From NCBI RefSeq assembly GCF_007858285.1, contig NZ_VFIL01000002.1, forward strand, positions 186,001 through 250,000: a DNA stretch of 64,000 nucleotides. Direction: 5' to 3'. The notes under the pieces are model-generated. The model had not been told where the DNA came from, did not search any database, and saw nothing but the letters and a program-made list of their open reading frames with translations. How positions within the stretch are numbered: the stretch's first letter is position 1; each line of letters begins with the position of its first letter. This document shows, piece after piece, positions 26,874 to 39,504 of the stretch. The stretch is from Pseudomonas brenneri (GTDB lineage Bacteria; Pseudomonadota; Gammaproteobacteria; Pseudomonadales; Pseudomonadaceae). A program made the position numbers and the translations under genes.

Positions 26874-29063
26874 ATGGAAATCAAGGTCAATTTTCTCGAC
26901 AACCTCCGGCTTGAAGCCAAGTTCGATGACTTCACCGTGGTGGCCGACCAGCCGATTCGCTACAAGGGCGATGGCTCGGCCCCCGGTCCGTTCGACTACT
27001 TCCTGGCTTCGTCGGCGTTGTGTGCGGCTTACTTTGTGAAGTTGTATTGCAGCACGCGCAACATCCCCACGGATAATATCCGTCTGTCACAGAACAACAT
27101 TGTCGACCCGGAAAACCGCTACAACCAGATCTTCAAGATCCAGGTCGAGTTGCCTGCGGATATTTCCGACAAGGATCGCCAAGGTATCCTGCGCTCCATC
27201 GACCGCTGTACGGTCAAGAAGGTCGTACAGGCCGGGCCTGAGTTTGTCATCGAAGAGGTGGAAAACCTCGACGCCGATGCCCAGGCGTTGCTGATGCCGG
27301 CTTCTGCTTCGGACGCGGGCACTTATATCGCGGGCAAGGACCTGCCGCTGGAGCAGACCATCGCCAACATGTCGGCGATTCTCGCGGGCCTGGGCATGAA
27401 GATTGAGATCGCCTCGTGGCGCAATATCGTGCCCAATGTCTGGTCGCTGCATATCCGCGATGCCCATTCGCCGATGTGCTTTACCAACGGCAAGGGCGCG
27501 ACCAAGGAAGGCGCACTGGCGTCGGCCCTGGGCGAGTTTATCGAACGCCTGAACTGCAACTTCTTCTACAACGACCAGTTCTGGGGCGAAGACATCGCCA
27601 ACGCGGCGTTTGTGCATTATCCGGACGAGCGCTGGTTCAAGCCGGGCCGCAAAGATGCGCTGCCGACTGAGATCCTCGACGAGTACTGCCTGAAGATCTA
27701 CAACCGTGATGGCGAATTGCGTGGTTCGCACCTGATCGACACCAACTCTGGCAATGAAGAGCGCGGCATTGTTTCGCTTCCGTTTGTGCGCCAGTCGGAT
27801 GGCGAGGTGGTGTATTTCCCCTCAAACCTGATCGAAAACCTGTACCTGAGCAACGGCATGAGTGCCGGTAACACCCTGGCGGAAGCCCAGGTGCAGTGCC
27901 TGTCGGAGATCTTCGAGCGCGCGGTGAAACGCGAAATCATCGAAGGCGAATTTGCCCTGCCGGATGTACCGGCCCACGTGCTGGCCAAATACCCAGGCAT
28001 CCTCGCCGGTATCCAGGCCCTGGAAGAACAGGGGTTTCCGGTGCTGGTCAAGGACGCCTCCCTGGGCGGTGAATTCCCGGTAATGTGCGTGACCCTGATG
28101 AACCCGCGCACCGGTGGTGTGTTTGCCTCGTTCGGTGCCCACCCAAGCCTGGAAGTGGCGCTGGAGCGCAGCTTGACCGAGCTGCTCCAAGGCCGCAGTT
28201 TCGAAGGCCTGAACGACTTGCCGCAGCCGACCTTTGAAGGCCATGCGGTGACTGAACCGAATAACTTTGTCGAACACTTCATCGACTCCAGTGGCGTGGT
28301 GTCGTGGCGCTTCTTCAGTGCCAAGTCCGATTACGAATTCGTGGAATGGGACTTCTCCGGCCAGGGCGAAGACTCCAACGCCGAGGAAGCCGCGACCTTG
28401 TTCGGCATTCTCGAAGGCATGGGCAAGCAGGTCTACATGGCGGTCTACGAACATATCGGCGCCAAGGCCTGCCGCATCCTGGTGCCGGACTATTCGGAAA
28501 TCTATCCGGTTGACGACCTGATCTGGGATAACACCAACAAGGCGTTGTTCTTCCGCGCCGATATCCTCAACCTGCACAGCCTGGATGAGGACGGCCTGCA
28601 AGCGCTGGTCGAGCGCCTGGTGGAAAGCGAACTGGATGACTACACCGATATCACCACCCTGATCGGTATCGAGTTCGACGACAACACCGCATGGGGGCAG
28701 TTGACCATCCTGGAGTTGAAGCTGCTGATCTATCTCGCCTTGCAGCAGTTTGAAGAGGCGAAAGAGGCGGTGGAGATGTTCCTGCAGTACAACGACAACA
28801 CCGTCGAACGCGGCCTGTTCTACCAGGCGGTGAATGCGGTGCTGGAGATGCAACTGGACGAGGACCTGGAATTGGAAGACTACGAGGCTAACTTGCGTCG
28901 CATGTTTGGCAATGAGCGCATGGATGCCGCCATCGGTTCGGTGGATGGCCGCGTGCGGTTCCATGGCTTGACGCCGACCAGCATGAAGCTCGAAGGCCTG
29001 GACCGACACCTGCGGTTGATCGACAGCTATAAAAAGCTGCACGCCGCTCGGGCTAATAGTTAG
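26874..29063 (+). CDS. ycaO: OsmC-YcaO fusion protein
   Basis: A 729-residue protein with three parts. Residues 1-140 are an OsmC-like domain. Residues about 150-560 are a YcaO domain close to E. coli YcaO, with GKGATKEGALASALGEFIERL (about 205-225) and QCLSEIFERAVKREI (about 340-354) as ATP-binding blocks. The C-terminal 130 residues are helical and TPR-like as in E. coli YcaO. E. coli YcaO (586 residues) lacks OsmC and assists RimO in beta-methylthiolation of ribosomal protein S12. YcaO enzymes phosphorylate amide backbones. An MBL-fold gene follows after 12 bases. Start support: the family N-terminus; its ribosome-binding site is weak. Confidence 0.9.
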   Translation: MEIKVNFLDNLRLEAKFDDFTVVADQPIRYKGDGSAPGPFDYFLASSALCAAYFVKLYCSTRNIPTDNIRLSQNNIVDPENRYNQIFKIQVELPADISDKDRQGILRSIDRCTVKKVVQAGPEFVIEEVENLDADAQALLMPASASDAGTYIAGKDLPLEQTIANMSAILAGLGMKIEIASWRNIVPNVWSLHIRDAHSPMCFTNGKGATKEGALASALGEFIERLNCNFFYNDQFWGEDIANAAFVHYPDERWFKPGRKDALPTEILDEYCLKIYNRDGELRGSHLIDTNSGNEERGIVSLPFVRQSDGEVVYFPSNLIENLYLSNGMSAGNTLAEAQVQCLSEIFERAVKREIIEGEFALPDVPAHVLAKYPGILAGIQALEEQGFPVLVKDASLGGEFPVMCVTLMNPRTGGVFASFGAHPSLEVALERSLTELLQGRSFEGLNDLPQPTFEGHAVTEPNNFVEHFIDSSGVVSWRFFSAKSDYEFVEWDFSGQGEDSNAEEAATLFGILEGMGKQVYMAVYEHIGAKACRILVPDYSEIYPVDDLIWDNTNKALFFRADILNLHSLDEDGLQALVERLVESELDDYTDITTLIGIEFDDNTAWGQLTILELKLLIYLALQQFEEAKEAVEMFLQYNDNTVERGLFYQAVNAVLEMQLDEDLELEDYEANLRRMFGNERMDAAIGSVDGRVRFHGLTPTSMKLEGLDRHLRLIDSYKKLHAARANS

Positions 29064-29075
29064 GACGGACCTCTT

Positions 29076-29720
29076 ATGCACGCTGCAAAGCTCCAAGTGA
29101 TTCGCGAGACATTTCCTGTCGGCCCTTTGCAGTGCAACTGCACGATCATCGGCGACCCGATCAGCAAGAAGGCCATCGTGGTCGATCCGGGTGGCAACCA
29201 TGAATTGATCCTGGCGCGGCTCGACGCGCTGGGCTTGAAGGTGGTGAGCATCATTCATACCCATGCGCATCTGGATCACTTCCTGGCTTCCGGCCAATTG
29301 AAGGAGAAGACCGGTGCCACGCTGCACCTGCACAAGGAAGATCAGTTCCTGTGGGATAACCTGGAGATGCAATGCCAGATGTTCGGCGTGCCCTACACGC
29401 CGGTGCCGTCGCCGGATCGCTGGCTGGCCGATGATGAAGAGTTGGCGTGTGGCTGCGGGGTGGCCTTGCACACACCCGGGCATACACCGGGCTCCATGAG
29501 TTTCTGGTTTGCCGATGCCAAGCTGCTGATCGCCGGGGATACCTTGTTCCGGCGCGGGGTAGGGCGTACGGATTTGTGGGGCGGCGACCAGGCGACCATC
29601 GTTCGCTCGATCCAGCAGCGCCTGTATACCCTGGATGAGGACGCGACCGTGGTGACGGGGCATGGTCCGGATACGCGACTGGGGGATGAAATGCGCGAAA
29701 ATCCGTTTGTCAGGGCCTGA
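29076..29720 (+). CDS. MBL-fold metallo-hydrolase (glyoxalase II/YcbL-like)
   Basis: A 214-residue beta-lactamase-fold hydrolase with the metal motif THAHLDH at about residues 61-67, further ligands in HTPGHTPGS at about 133-141 and in AGDTLF, and GHGP near the end. It resembles the YcbL/glyoxalase II-like group that hydrolyses thioesters such as S-lactoylglutathione. It is 12 bases downstream of the OsmC-YcaO gene, so the two are almost surely one operon; a shared sulfur-related role is inferred. A GGAC sequence lies just before the start. Confidence 0.88.
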   Translation: MHAAKLQVIRETFPVGPLQCNCTIIGDPISKKAIVVDPGGNHELILARLDALGLKVVSIIHTHAHLDHFLASGQLKEKTGATLHLHKEDQFLWDNLEMQCQMFGVPYTPVPSPDRWLADDEELACGCGVALHTPGHTPGSMSFWFADAKLLIAGDTLFRRGVGRTDLWGGDQATIVRSIQQRLYTLDEDATVVTGHGPDTRLGDEMRENPFVRA

Positions 29721-29886
29721 TATGGCGAGGCTCTGCTAGTGTTCAGGTAAGCGCACCGGTCTCCATCTTTTGTTACAGGGCAGAGGCCGGGCATGGAATT
29801 TTTGTCGTTTGTCGCGTTCCAAGCTCGGCACAGGTCCATTGCCAATGTCCTCTGCATCACAGAATGCAAAAGTAGGAGCTTCCTTC

Positions 29887-30651
29887 ATGTTCACTTCGCG
29901 TCGTCTGCTTGTTGTTGCTACAGCGGTAGCCCTGTTGTCGGGCTGTGCTTCCCCTAACCCTTACGATGGCAGCCAGGGGCAGGCGGACAGCGGTTCACAA
30001 GGCATGAGCAAAACCGCCAAGTACGGCGGCCTCGGCGCGCTGGCTGGCGCGTTGGCTGGTGCGGCCATTGGCCATGATAATCGTGGCAAGGGCGCGCTGA
30101 TCGGCGCAGCGGTGGCCGGTATCGGTGCCGCAGGTTATGGCTATTACGCCGACCAGCAGGAAAAGAAATTGCGTGAAAGCATGGCCAATACCGGTGTCGA
30201 GGTGCAGCGCCAGGGTGACCAGATCAAGTTGATCATGCCGGGTAACATCACCTTCGCGACCAACTCCGATGCAATTGCCAGCAGCTTCTACTCCCCGCTG
30301 AATAACTTGGCCAACTCGCTCAAGCAGTTCAACCAGAACACCATTCAGATTGTCGGCTACACCGACAGCACCGGCAGTCGCCAGCTCAACATGGACCTGT
30401 CCCAGCGTCGTGCGCAAAGCGTGGCCAATTACCTGACATCCCAAGGTGTGAGTCCGACCAACCTGACCACCCGCGGTGCCGGCCCGGATAACCCGATTGC
30501 CAGCAACGCCGACGTCAACGGCCGCGCACAGAACCGTCGCGTCGAGGTCAACCTCGGCCCGATCCCTGGTCAGCAATATGGTCAGCCTGCACAGCAGCAA
30601 CAGCAGCAGAACAACCAGTTCCAGGGCAATCCATACCAGCAGTACCAGTAA
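29887..30651 (+). CDS. OmpA-family lipoprotein with glycine-zipper segment (YiaD-like)
   Basis: A 254-residue lipoprotein: signal LLVVATAVALLSG before Cys20 (LLSGC lipobox). Residues about 55-90 form a glycine-zipper membrane segment (YGGLGALAGALAGAAIG...). The C-terminal OmpA domain (about 110-225) binds peptidoglycan: IQIVGYTDSTGSRQLNMDLS and ANYLTSQGVSPTNLTTRGAG are typical. A Gln/Asn-rich tail ends the protein. ATG at 29887 is chosen because it starts the signal peptide and follows TAGGAG. It links the outer membrane to peptidoglycan. A terminator follows the stop. Confidence 0.92.
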   Translation: MFTSRRLLVVATAVALLSGCASPNPYDGSQGQADSGSQGMSKTAKYGGLGALAGALAGAAIGHDNRGKGALIGAAVAGIGAAGYGYYADQQEKKLRESMANTGVEVQRQGDQIKLIMPGNITFATNSDAIASSFYSPLNNLANSLKQFNQNTIQIVGYTDSTGSRQLNMDLSQRRAQSVANYLTSQGVSPTNLTTRGAGPDNPIASNADVNGRAQNRRVEVNLGPIPGQQYGQPAQQQQQQNNQFQGNPYQQYQ

Positions 30652-30663
30652 CCGCCAGCCATT

Positions 30664-30704
30664 AAAAAGGGCGCCGTGCAGTCAATGCGCGGCGCCCTTT
30701 TTTG
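30664..30704 (+). terminator. Bidirectional intrinsic terminator
   Basis: AAAAAGGGCGCCG and CGGCGCCCTTTTTT form a perfect stem around an 11-base loop. It ends the OmpA-lipoprotein transcript and, on the other strand, the leftward lpoA-yraN-diaA-dolP transcript. Confidence 0.95.
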
Positions 30705-30719
30705 TGGCTGGTGATTACA

Positions 30720-32366
<1,647 letters not shown>

Positions 32367-32367
<1 letters not shown>

Positions 32368-34178
32368 CAGCGCGGGGTATCGGGCAGGCGTTCGACCTGG
32401 CCACTGACAAACTTGGCCCACGGCAGTTGGCGCTCGATCCGTTGGCTTTGGCTCATCCCCAGGTTGCCGGAAAGGCCATCGATGCGGGTATCCGGCAGCG
32501 CCTTGAGCTGGCCCAGGCGCGGTGCCAGGCGGTAGGCATCAACACCCATCGCGTACAGGCGGCCCAGGCTGCCATTGGCTTGTGGCCATTGTGCGGTGAC
32601 CTGGTTGCGCAGTGGGTCGGTGGTGTTGAGCAGCCACGGCGTCTCGCAGAACATGATGGCGTTCATGTCGTTGTACTGGTTCTTGTCGCCGCTGGCGCTG
32701 TACACGTGGGAGGTGGCATACACCGGCACATCGCCCGCGTACTGGAAGTTCAGCGTTGGCTTGATCTGCTGGGCCTGCTGTGGCGTCACGGCGAGGAAGA
32801 TGAGCTCGATGTCCTGGCGGCGCGATGGCTGTGCGGCGACGTCAGCGCCGACCGTGCTTTGCAGGCTCTTGGCGCGGCCTTCGCTCTGGCGCAGCTTGAA
32901 CAGGTCGGCGATCTGCTGGGCCAGGGCGACGGGCTGGTCGACATGCTCGACACCGATCAGGGTGCCGCCATTGGCTTCCCAGTCCTGGCGGAAGGCCTTG
33001 AGTACGCGGTCGCCCCATTCGCCTTTCGGCACCATGGCCGCAGCGCGGTGCAGGCCATCGGCGCGGGCACGACGTGATACTTCGCGGGCTTCGTCCTCGG
33101 CTGCCAGGCCGAACTGGAACAGTTGTGCAGGTGCTTGATCGCCTTCGCTGTAGTTCAGGGCCAGGGTGGTGATGGGCAACTGCGCACGGGTGCTGAGTTG
33201 CTTGACCAGCGGTTTTTCCAGCGGGCCGATCACCAGTTGCACGCCGTCAGCCTGGGCCTTTTTGTAGAACTCATCGAGGGAGCTGACCCGTGAGCTGTCA
33301 TAGAACTCGATGGTCGGTGGTTTCTGCCCGGCCTGTTGCGCCTGGTAGTGCGCGGCCATGAAGCCTTCGCGCAAAGCCTTGGCCACGTTGGTCAACGGGC
33401 CTTGCTGCGGCAACAGCAGGGCGATTTTGTTCAGTGGCTGGCTTGCCAGCTCCTTGAGCTTGGTCAGCGGCAGGGGCAGTTGCACCGCCGCCGGGTGCGC
33501 AGGGTTCTGCGCACGCCAGGTGTCGATGGCGGCTTGTTGCTGCTCCAGGGTACCGGCGTTCTTGACGGCCTGGGCCAGGCTGATCCAGCCATCGAGTGTC
33601 GGGTTGCCGCTGGCCTGCAATTGTTCACCAGGCACAGCAGCAATCAGGCTCCAGATGGCCTCGTGATTGCTAGCGGCGGCATCTCCCGTCAGCAGCGGGG
33701 CGATGTCCACGCGTTCGCGGGCTGCGGCCAGGGTCTGGCCGTCGGCTTCATAGGCGCGGGCGTGTACGGTGCCGGTGCGGACCTGTTGCTCCGGCGGCAA
33801 CTCCTTGAGGTTTTGCAGGCTCGGATGGCTCAACGCCGTCAGCGCCGCCTTGGGCTGGTTGCGGGTCATGGCCAGCTCTGCAGTCAGGGTGCTGGCAAAG
33901 ACCTGGGCCGCCGGCTTGAGGCTGTCCAGTGGCACTTGCGCGAGAATCTGCGCCGAGCGGCCGGGATTGTTCTGGTGGAAGGCCATGTCAGCTGCGCTCA
34001 GGCGCAGCAGTGCAGCTTTTTCCGGAGTCTTGGCCGAAGTCGCCTGTTCGAGCAGTTGCTCGATCGTGGCATCCGGGGTCCGTGGGAGTTCGCCAAGGCT
34101 TGACGAGGGCGAGCTTGCGCAAGCCGCCAACAGGGCAGCCAGGCAAAGGGCAGAGAACAGCCGCAGGCAAGCGATCAT
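32367..34178 (-). CDS. lpoA: Penicillin-binding protein activator LpoA
   Basis: An outer-membrane lipoprotein of 603 residues that reaches through peptidoglycan to activate a class A penicillin-binding protein (PBP1a). It has the signal ACLRLFSALCLAALLAAC with the lipidated Cys at about residue 20, an N-terminal TPR-like helical domain (about 30-230) and a C-terminal periplasmic-binding-like domain (about 240-590; KIALLLPQQGPL starts it). ATG at 34178 is chosen, with AGGAAC upstream and the signal peptide at once. It is the first gene of the lpoA-yraN-diaA-dolP transcript and divergent from rsmI. Confidence 0.93.
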
Positions 34179-34397
34179 GTAAGTGTTCCTGATACCGATC
34201 AAATTAGCGTGGAATTGTACCCAAGCACTGGCCGGGGCGCGATGTTACTGGCGTGAAACCGTCTATTTAGATCGTTTAAATGTTGCAGGGCGTCAGTAAC
34301 CGCCGCAAACAGACCCGATGGACGCTACCCCGTTGGCGCATTTTCTTGACGTCTACGCGCTACAATATGGCTTTTGCCAATCTTCGAGGTGTGCGCT

Positions 34398-35270
34398 TTG
34401 ACTGCTCCAGGTCCTTTGAATTCCACTGCTGGCTCGCTTTTTGTGGTGGCGACGCCGATTGGCAACCTGGACGACATCAGCGCGCGGGCGCTGAAGGTGT
34501 TGCGCGAAGCCAAGTTGATTGCGGCGGAAGACACTCGGCACTCGCTGCGCCTGATGCAGCACTTTGGTATTACCACGCCCTTGGCGGCTTGCCATGAACA
34601 TAACGAGCGTGACGAGGGCAGCCGCTTTATTACCCGCCTGTTGGCGGGGGACGACGTGGCGTTGATTTCCGATGCCGGTACTCCACTGATCTCCGACCCT
34701 GGCTACCATCTCGTGCGTCAGGCTCGTGCCGCTGGTATCAATGTAGTCCCTGTTCCCGGGGCGTGCGCGTTGATTGCGGCTTTGTCGGCGGCGGGCTTGC
34801 CGTCTGATCGCTTTATCTTCGAAGGCTTCCTGCCTGCCAAGGCCGTGGGGCGTCGCGCGCGCCTGGAGTTGTTAAAAGAAGAGCCGCGCACCCTGATCTT
34901 CTACGAAGCACCGCACCGCATCCTTGAGTGCCTGCAGGACATGGAGCTGGTCTTTGGTGGCGAGCGCCTGGCCCTGCTGGCGCGGGAGTTGACCAAGACT
35001 TTTGAAACCCTCAAGGGCTTGCCGCTGGAAGAGCTGTGCGCCTTTGTCGAAGGTGACAGCAATCAGCAGCGCGGCGAGTGTGTGGTGCTGGTCGCAGGCT
35101 GGAGTGCGCCGGAAAGTGAAGATGCCGTGGGCAGCGAAGCCATGCGCGTGCTGGACCTGTTGCTCAAGGAAATGCCGCTCAAGCGTGCGGCGGCCCTGGC
35201 GGCGGAAATAACCGGGGTGCGCAAGAACGTGTTGTATCAGGCTGCGCTTGATAAGCAAAAGAGCGAATAG
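34398..35270 (+). CDS. rsmI: 16S rRNA 2'-O-ribose C1402 methyltransferase
   Basis: RsmI methylates the ribose of C1402 in the ribosomal P site. The 290-residue protein of the tetrapyrrole-methylase fold has SLFVVATPIGNLDDISARAL at about residues 13-32, AAEDTRHS at about 44-51, and SDAGTPLISDPGY near 88-100. The start is an unusual TTG at 34398, chosen because GAGGTG stands 6 bases upstream and the family N-terminus (TAPGPLN...) begins there. No in-frame ATG exists close by. It is divergent from lpoA, and rnpB follows. Confidence 0.95.
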   Translation: MTAPGPLNSTAGSLFVVATPIGNLDDISARALKVLREAKLIAAEDTRHSLRLMQHFGITTPLAACHEHNERDEGSRFITRLLAGDDVALISDAGTPLISDPGYHLVRQARAAGINVVPVPGACALIAALSAAGLPSDRFIFEGFLPAKAVGRRARLELLKEEPRTLIFYEAPHRILECLQDMELVFGGERLALLARELTKTFETLKGLPLEELCAFVEGDSNQQRGECVVLVAGWSAPESEDAVGSEAMRVLDLLLKEMPLKRAAALAAEITGVRKNVLYQAALDKQKSE

Positions 35271-35364
35271 TTCCGGGTTTAACGTGCACGACGTCGGCAC
35301 ATGATGGCAATGCTGTCTTTTAATACTTGTTCTAAGGCCGCCGTGCCGTTAACCTTCGCGGCGG

Positions 35365-35718
35365 AGAGTCGATTGGACAGTCGCTGCCCTCTATGAAAAT
35401 TAGGGGGGGGAGGAAAGTCCGGGCTCCATAGGGCGAAGTGCCAGGTAATGCCTGGGGGGCGTGAGCCTACGGAAAGTGCCACAGAAAATAACCGCCTAAG
35501 CACTTCGGTGCCGGTAAGGGTGAAAAGGTGCGGTAAGAGCGCACCGCACGACTGGCAACAGTTCGTGGCTAGGTAAACCCCACTTGGAGCAAGACCAAAT
35601 AGGGTTCCAAGGCGTGGCCCGCGCTGGAACCGGGTAGGTTGCTAAAGATGTCCAGTGATGGCCATCGTAGACGAATGACTGTTCAAGACAGAACCCGGCT
35701 TATAGATCGACTCTCCAC
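35365..35718 (+). ncRNA. rnpB: RNase P RNA (M1 RNA, type A)
   Basis: The catalytic RNA of RNase P removes 5' leaders from tRNA precursors. The ends pair: AGAGTCGAT at the start with ATCGACTCT at the finish form stem P1. Universal elements are present: GAGGAAAGTCCGGGCTCC (CR-I), ACAGAAAATAACCGCC, GGTAAGGGTGAAAAGG, and the 3' ATAGAT-containing CR-V half before P1. The length of about 354 is right for Pseudomonas. A TTTTT run after the last pair marks termination. A possible promoter (TTGTTC at 35327, TTAACC at 35349) is weak. It lies between rsmI and the dcw cluster. Confidence 0.97.
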
Positions 35719-35968
35719 CTTTTTACTTCTGCACGAGTCTCGGGCAGAAACCAGGTAGTAACGCAAGAATCCCTCCCTGCCAAATCATTGGCAGATGCGT
35801 CTTCGTAATACCGAAAAAATCTTACTCTTAATAAATTACTTTAACTTCAAGCTCTAGCTCTTTGAGCTGCTTGGGATTATCGAGTCAAAAACATCGCTGA
35901 ACTCTCGTTTCTCCTCCTTTTACGCTCCTAAATCTCCGTTCTGTAAGGCTTTTCCTTTAATCCGCGCC

Positions 35969-35998
35969 TTGACGGTGTGGTGGGCGCATTCCTATAGT
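35969..35998 (+). promoter_or_regulatory. Sigma-70-type promoter of the dcw cluster
   Basis: TTGACG (35969-35974) and TATAGT (35993-35998) with an 18-base spacer make a good -35/-10 pair. Transcription would start near 36005, at the first MraZ repeat. Confidence 0.65.
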
Positions 35999-36004
35999 GT
36001 GCGC

Positions 36005-36031
36005 AAGTGGCGGAAAGTGGCACAAAGTGGG
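36005..36031 (+). promoter_or_regulatory. MraZ operator (three direct GTGG repeats)
   Basis: AAGTGG occurs three times at exact 10-base spacing (36005, 36015, 36025), ending in an extra G. MraZ is known to bind three or four short G-rich direct repeats spaced by one helical turn upstream of its own gene. These start at the predicted transcription start, so bound MraZ would block the dcw promoter. Confidence 0.8.
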
Positions 36032-36072
36032 TTTTTTGAACGTAAAACGCTAATATTTGGAGAAACGCATCT

Positions 36073-36528
36073 GTGTTTCGCGGAGCTAACGCTATCAGTC
36101 TCGATGCAAAAGGCCGTCTCGCCATGCCGAGCCGGTATCGTGACGAGCTCATTTCGCGAAGTTCAGGCCAGTTAATCATCACGATTGATGCCGTTGATCC
36201 ATGTTTGTGTGTTTACCCGCTCGATGAGTGGGAGTTGATTGAAACCAAGTTGCGCGCTCTGCCTTCGTTGCGTGAAGAGAACCGTCGCCTGCAACGCTTG
36301 CTGATTGGTAATGCCGTCGACCTCGAACTCGATGGCAGTGGTCGTTTCCTGGTTCCGCCGCGTCTGCGCGAATACGCCAAGCTCGACAAGCGCGCGATGC
36401 TGGTAGGCCAACTGAACAAGTTCCAATTGTGGGACGAAGATGCCTGGGATGCTGTTTCTGCAGCTGACCTGGCTGCTATTCAACAACCGGGCGCCATGCC
36501 TGATGAACTGCGTGATTTGATCCTGTGA
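36073..36528 (+). CDS. mraZ: Transcriptional regulator MraZ
   Basis: A 151-residue protein of two tandem AbrB/SpoVT-like halves. It assembles as a ring that binds the repeats upstream and represses the dcw operon. Each half has its DXXXR motif: [10 protein letters not shown] near residue 10 and [10 protein letters not shown] near 84. The start is GTG at 36073, with GGAG 10 bases upstream. rsmH overlaps its stop by 4 bases. Confidence 0.97.
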   Translation: MFRGANAISLDAKGRLAMPSRYRDELISRSSGQLIITIDAVDPCLCVYPLDEWELIETKLRALPSLREENRRLQRLLIGNAVDLELDGSGRFLVPPRLREYAKLDKRAMLVGQLNKFQLWDEDAWDAVSAADLAAIQQPGAMPDELRDLIL

Positions 36529-37468
36529 CTATTGATAGCGGCTTTAACCACATCACCGTGCTGCTTGACGAAGCCGTCGAGGCTCTCGCCGTGCGCCCTG
36601 ATGGCTGCTATCTGGATGGCACATTCGGGCGCGGCGGGCACAGTCGCTTGATCCTCAGCCAGCTTGGCTCGGAGGGCAAACTCCTCGGGTTCGACAAGGA
36701 TCCCCAGGCGATTGCCACCGGGCAAGCGCTAGCGGCCGAAGACGGCCGCTTTGTCGTTGTGCAGCGCAGCTTTGCCGAGCTGGGCGCGGAAGTCGCCGAG
36801 CGGGGCATGGCGGGCAAGGTGGCCGGGGTCTTGCTGGACCTGGGCGTGTCTTCGCCGCAGTTGGACGACCCTGAGCGCGGCTTCAGTTTCATGAATGATG
36901 GTCCGCTCGATATGCGCATGGACCCGAGCCGTGGCATCAGTGCTGCGCAGTTCATCGCCAGTGCGCCCCACGAAGAAATTACCCGCGTGTTCAAGGAATA
37001 CGGCGAAGAGCGTTTCGCCGGCCGCATGGCGCGTGCCGTGGTCGAGCGCCGGGAAATCCAGCCGTTCGAACGCACTGCCGACCTGGCCGAAGTGCTGAAA
37101 GTCGCCAACCCTGCGTGGGAAAAGGGCAAAAACCCGGCGACCCGTGCCTTCCAGGGCCTGCGCATTCACGTCAACAACGAACTGGGTGACCTGGAGGCTG
37201 GCCTTGAGGCTGCCCTGGAGTCCCTGGAAGTGGGTGGTCGCCTGGTGGTGATCAGTTTCCACTCCTTGGAAGACCGCATCGTCAAACTGTTCATGCGTCG
37301 TCTGGTCAAGGGCGAAACCGACAACCTGCCGCGCAACCTGCCGGTACGTTTCGAAGCCTTTGTGCCGAAAATCAAAATCCATGGCAAAGCGCAGTTCGCT
37401 TCCGAAGCCGAACTCAAGGCCAACCCGCGTTCCCGTAGCGCCGTCATGCGCGTCGCGGAGAAGCTGCG

Positions 37469-37472
<4 letters not shown>
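36525..37472 (+). CDS. rsmH: 16S rRNA N4-cytosine-1402 methyltransferase
   Basis: RsmH (MraW) N4-methylates C1402 of 16S rRNA, the same nucleotide whose ribose RsmI, encoded 1.3 kb upstream, methylates. The 315-residue protein has the SAM motif [11 protein letters not shown] at about residues 31-41, [10 protein letters not shown], and [21 protein letters not shown] near 103-123. It uses a GTG start that overlaps the mraZ stop (GTGA). Confidence 0.97.

Positions 37473-39503
<2,031 letters not shown>

Positions 39504-39504
<1 letters not shown>

Larger units (their letters stand above)
35719..36072 (+). other. 354-base region between rnpB and mraZ
   Basis: No gene is seen. It is strikingly AT-rich for this genome from about 35800 to 35960 (A/T runs and repeated CTCT/TCTT stretches). 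A small hairpin CTGCCAA-ATCA-TTGGCAG sits at 35777-35794. The right end holds the dcw promoter and MraZ operator. The AT-rich block may be an UP-element or a binding region for a nucleoid protein of the MvaT type. Confidence 0.6.

Noticed and set aside
27822..29663. A 613-codon minus-strand frame opposite the OsmC-YcaO and MBL genes
   Set aside because: Shadow frame: it covers two clear sense genes and shows no family signature.
29721..29886. An extended N-terminus for the OmpA-type lipoprotein from 29770
   Set aside because: It would place 39 non-signal residues before a perfect lipoprotein signal peptide. ATG 29887 with TAGGAG is clearly better.
34346..34366. TTGACG and TACAAT upstream of rsmI as a promoter
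   Set aside because: The hexamers are only 9 bases apart, too close for a sigma-70 promoter, so they were not listed.
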